NCBI GenBank assembly: GCA_023953845.1
Contig: JAMLJC010000002.1
Location: forward strand, 744,001 to 808,000
Direction: 5' to 3'
DNA: 64,000 nucleotides
DNA from: Rhizobiaceae bacterium
Lineage (GTDB): Bacteria > Pseudomonadota > Alphaproteobacteria > Rhizobiales > Rhizobiaceae
In this document: one piece after another, positions 61,751 to 64,000 of the stretch
How the letters are laid out: every line of letters starts with the position of its first letter
How positions within the stretch are numbered: position 1 is the first letter of the stretch
Notes under the pieces: generated by a model
Seen by the model: only the letters and a program-made list of their open reading frames with translations
What the model was told of the DNA's origin: nothing
Database searches by the model: none
Program-made: the position numbers and the translations under genes

Positions 61751-63007
61751 ATGACCACGTTTTCCGACCGTGTCTCCGGCGCGGCGGAGGCCCTCAGAAG
61801 CCTCTTCCCGCCAACGCCCCTGCAGGAAAACGACTATCTGTCGAAGAAGACCGGCGCGCGGGTCCTGCTGAAGCGCGAGGATCTGACGCCGGTGCGCTCC
61901 TACAAGATTCGTGGCGCCTTCACCTTCTTCAGCCGGGCGCTGGCGCGCGCCGGAGAGACGGCGACGTTCGTCTGCGCCTCGGCCGGCAACCATGCGCAGG
62001 GGTTCGCTTTCGTCTGCCGTCATTTCGGTCGCAGGGGCGTGGTGTTCATGCCGGTGACGACGCCGCAGCAGAAGATCGACAAGACGCGCCTTTTCGGCGG
62101 GGAGTTCGTGGAGATCCGGCTGGTCGGCGACTTCTTCGACGATTGCTACCGCGCCGCGCTGGGCTTTGCCGAGCAGACCAAAGGGCATATGGTGCCGCCC
62201 TTCGATCACAAGGACATCATCGAGGGTCAGGCCACCGTCGCCTGCGAGATCGCGGAGCAGATGCCGGACGGCCGCGCTCCGGACATCGTCATCGTGCCGG
62301 TCGGGGGAGGCGGGCTTTCCGCCGGCGTCGTGCAGTATTTCCGGGAGCGGGACCGGGCGCCGCGCTTCGTCTTCTGCGAGCCGAGCGGCGCGCCCAGCCT
62401 CCATGACAGCCTCGCCGCCGGCCGGCGGCTGAAGCTGGAGAAGGTCGACAATTTCGTCGACGGGGCGGCCGTCGCCGAAATCGGCCGCGAGCCCTTCCGG
62501 ACCCTGAAGGATTTCGCGGCCTCCGACGTGCGGCTGATCCCGGAAAACCGGCTCTGCGCCACCATGATCGAAATGCTCAACGTCGAGGGCGTGGTGCTCG
62601 AACCTGCCGGCGCGCTGGCGATCGACGCGCTCAAGGATTTCTCGAAGAAGGAGATACGCGGCAAGAGCGTCGTCGCCATCGTCTCGGGCGGCAATTTCGA
62701 CTTCGAGCGCCTGCCGGACGTCAAGGAGCGCGCGCTGCGCTTCGAGGGGCTGAAGAAGTATTTCATCCTGCGCTTTCCCCAGCGTCCGGGCGCCCTGCGC
62801 GATTTCCTGACCCTGCTCGGGCCTGACGACGACATCACGCGCTTCGAATACCTCAAGAAGTCGGCGCGCAATTTCGGCTCTGTGCTGATCGGCATCGAGA
62901 CCAAGGACCGGCGCAATTTCGATACGCTGGTGAAACGTTTCCACGAAGCCGGCTGGGCCTATCAGGACATCACCGACAACGAAACCATCGCCGGACTGGT
63001 GATATGA
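61751..63007 (+). CDS. ilvA: Threonine ammonia-lyase (IlvA-type)
   Basis: PLP enzyme that converts threonine to 2-oxobutanoate, the first step toward isoleucine. 418 residues with SYKIRGAF (PLP Lys52), CASAGNHAQGFA, and PVGGGGLSAG for phosphate binding. The C-terminal 90 residues (from about 325: KYFILRFPQRPGALRDFL) form a single ACT-like regulatory domain, the short form. The stop overlaps the next gene (GTGATATGA). Confidence 0.95.
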   Translation: MTTFSDRVSGAAEALRSLFPPTPLQENDYLSKKTGARVLLKREDLTPVRSYKIRGAFTFFSRALARAGETATFVCASAGNHAQGFAFVCRHFGRRGVVFMPVTTPQQKIDKTRLFGGEFVEIRLVGDFFDDCYRAALGFAEQTKGHMVPPFDHKDIIEGQATVACEIAEQMPDGRAPDIVIVPVGGGGLSAGVVQYFRERDRAPRFVFCEPSGAPSLHDSLAAGRRLKLEKVDNFVDGAAVAEIGREPFRTLKDFAASDVRLIPENRLCATMIEMLNVEGVVLEPAGALAIDALKDFSKKEIRGKSVVAIVSGGNFDFERLPDVKERALRFEGLKKYFILRFPQRPGALRDFLTLLGPDDDITRFEYLKKSARNFGSVLIGIETKDRRNFDTLVKRFHEAGWAYQDITDNETIAGLVI

Positions 63008-63546
63008 GCGCGACCGTCTATCTCCTCTTGTTCCGCGGCGTCGGCGGCGCCACGCAACTGCCGACGAAGCCGCTGCGCGAGGCGCTGACGGAAGCCGGAT
63101 TCGAGAATGCCGGCACCTATATCAACAGCGGGAACGCCTATCTGAAGACCACTATGGCCCGCGACGACATGCTGAAGGCGGTGGCCGAAATCTGCCGTGA
63201 GAAATTCGGCTTCGCCAAGGATATCTATGCGCCGTCGCTCGCCGAATGGCGCAAGCTGGTGAAGCAGAATCCCTTTGCCGGAAAATTCGAGGAAGGCCGC
63301 TTCCTGCATGCGGCGTGGCTGGCGGAAAAGCCGGCAGAGGACGTGATCGGAAAGCTGCGTGCGCTCGCCGCGGCGGACGAGTGGATCGAGGTGGTCGGCA
63401 AGGTCGCCTATCTCCACACGCCCGGCGGGCTGAGCCAGTCCGTCCTCGGCACGAAGTTCGACAAGGGGCTCGGCGTGCCGAACACGGCGCGCAACTGGAA
63501 CACGGTGCTGAAGCTGCTCGAGCTGGCCGAGAAGGCGGCGGAATAA
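63004..63546 (+). CDS. DUF1697 family protein
   Basis: 180 residues. VYLLLFRGVGGATQLPTKPLREALTEAGFENAGTYINSGNAYLKT is the characteristic DUF1697 start; WLAEKPAED and GLGVPNTARNWNTVLKLLELA near the end complete it. Function unknown in bacteria. The start overlaps the ilvA stop by 4 bases. Confidence 0.88.
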   Translation: MSATVYLLLFRGVGGATQLPTKPLREALTEAGFENAGTYINSGNAYLKTTMARDDMLKAVAEICREKFGFAKDIYAPSLAEWRKLVKQNPFAGKFEEGRFLHAAWLAEKPAEDVIGKLRALAAADEWIEVVGKVAYLHTPGGLSQSVLGTKFDKGLGVPNTARNWNTVLKLLELAEKAAE

Positions 63547-63584
63547 TTGCGATAACAGAAATGATGCATTATCTGTTATCGCAA
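63547..63584 (+). promoter_or_regulatory. 13-bp perfect inverted repeat, parDE operator candidate
   Basis: TTGCGATAACAGA (63547-63559) and TCTGTTATCGCAA (63572-63584) are exact reverse complements with a 12-base spacer. The right arm ends one base before the AGGAG ribosome site of parD, so a bound ParD or ParDE complex would block both transcription and translation. Confidence 0.75.
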
Positions 63585-63595
63585 AGGAGATGGCC

Positions 63596-63841
63596 ATGAA
63601 CGTATCTCTGGGAGAACGTTGGGAAAGCTTCGTCGCGGATATGGTTCGGCACGGTCGCTACGGGTCGGCCAGTGAGGTCGTGCGCGAGGGGTTGAGGCTG
63701 GTCGAAGAACGCGAAGCGAAGCTTGTTGCGCTGAGAAGCATGCTGGATATGTCGATTGCCGCTGGCGGCGACGTCACGGAGGATGATCTCGACAAGGCTT
63801 TGCGGGCGAGGTCCGACGAACTGGCGCGCGAAGGCTTCTAG
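63596..63841 (+). CDS. parD: ParD-like antitoxin, ribbon-helix-helix
   Basis: 81 residues from the ATG at 63596, which has AGGAG six bases upstream (the ATG at 63590 would sit on top of the ribosome site). The N-terminal ribbon-helix-helix MNVSLGERWESFVADMVRHGRYGSASEVVREGLRLVEERE binds DNA; the C-terminal half (DLDKALRARSDELAREGF) is the toxin-binding tail. parE starts two bases after its stop. Confidence 0.92.
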   Translation: MNVSLGERWESFVADMVRHGRYGSASEVVREGLRLVEEREAKLVALRSMLDMSIAAGGDVTEDDLDKALRARSDELAREGF

Positions 63842-63843
63842 GT

Positions 63844-64000
63844 TTGCGCCGTCTGCGCATTCTGCAATCGGCTGCCGACGATCTGGTCGAAACCTTGGAT
63901 TTCGTCAGCCGACAGAGCGGAAGCCTGGCGACCGGCCGGCGGTTCGTGCAGGCGCTACGCATGCGCTGTGTCGAACTGGCGGGACTACCCGGCACGATGG
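63844..64000 (+). CDS. parE: ParE-like toxin, cut by the window end
   Basis: About 52 residues are present from a TTG at 63844 (LRRLRILQSAADDLVETLDFVS...RFVQALRMRCVELAGLPGTM), the start of a RelE/ParE-fold toxin; the C-terminus is missing. Known ParE proteins poison DNA gyrase. The leading TTG is inferred from close coupling to parD, whose stop lies two bases earlier; a further upstream start is not available in this frame. Confidence 0.85.
   Translation, partial: MRRLRILQSAADDLVETLDFVSRQSGSLATGRRFVQALRMRCVELAGLPGTM

Overview
The window reads as high-GC chromosomal DNA of an alphaproteobacterium of the order Hyphomicrobiales (Rhizobiales), most like the Mesorhizobium/Aminobacter/Phyllobacteriaceae group. 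The reasons are gene content and order (tsf-pyrH-frr-uppS-cdsA-rseP-bamA-lpxD-fabZ-lpxA-lpxI-lpxB next to gltA; trpD-trpC-moaC-moeA next to lexA), LpxI instead of LpxH, three-part PurS/PurQ/PurL, the DUF1476 ATP synthase zeta subunit, small DUF1127 and DUF3126 proteins, and a GTTC-N7-GTTC LexA box. The genus is inferred from the sequence alone. I see no rRNA, tRNA, CRISPR array, insertion sequence or prophage.

Layout. 1-12.3 kb (+): translation factors tsf and frr, pyrH, then envelope synthesis: undecaprenyl-PP and CDP-diacylglycerol synthases, RseP, BamA and the lipid A genes. 12.3-15.2 kb (-): gltA and gltX. 15.3-17.8 kb (+): comEC. 17.8-24.2 kb (-): lexA, and a ppiD-trpD-trpC-moaC-moeA operon. 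24.3-29 kb (+): tpiA, secG, a long-stalked L,D-transpeptidase, ttcA and an inositol-phosphatase-like gene. 29-39.2 kb (mostly -): an MFS exporter, grxD, bolA-like and purL, a MocR-type regulator diverging from a DUF1127 gene, then purQ, purS and purC with two small unrecognised genes. 39.5-44.3 kb: ATPase zeta subunit, an HpcH/HpaI aldolase, icd-GST-hydrolase (-) and trmJ. 44.5-54.2 kb (mostly +): murI, a peptidoglycan-binding/hydrolase-like fusion, rpsD, pyrG, then an accessory stretch (MarR-GNAT fusion; MoaD-like plus Asp-box propeller diverging from a second MarR; VOC protein) and kdsA. 54.2-64 kb: moaA, cysE, gamma carbonic anhydrase, a DUF900 lipoprotein hydrolase, trkH, ilvA, DUF1697 and a parDE toxin-antitoxin pair cut by the window end.

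The core genes form recognisable pathways: lipid A and outer membrane assembly (cdsA, rseP, bamA, lpx genes, kdsA), purine synthesis (purC, purS, purQ, purL), molybdenum cofactor (moaA, moaC, moeA) and tryptophan (trpC, trpD). The less understood material sits between them. The best candidates for something undescribed are the MarR / MoaD-like / Asp-box propeller cassette (50.5-52.5 kb) with a perfect palindrome in its divergent promoter region, and the leaderless peptidoglycan-binding plus alpha/beta-hydrolase-like protein at 45.8-47.0 kb. Smaller leads are a coiled-coil gene inside the purS-purQ junction, a four-fold 11-residue repeat in the L,D-transpeptidase stalk, and several perfect palindromes overlapping the starts of regulator genes.
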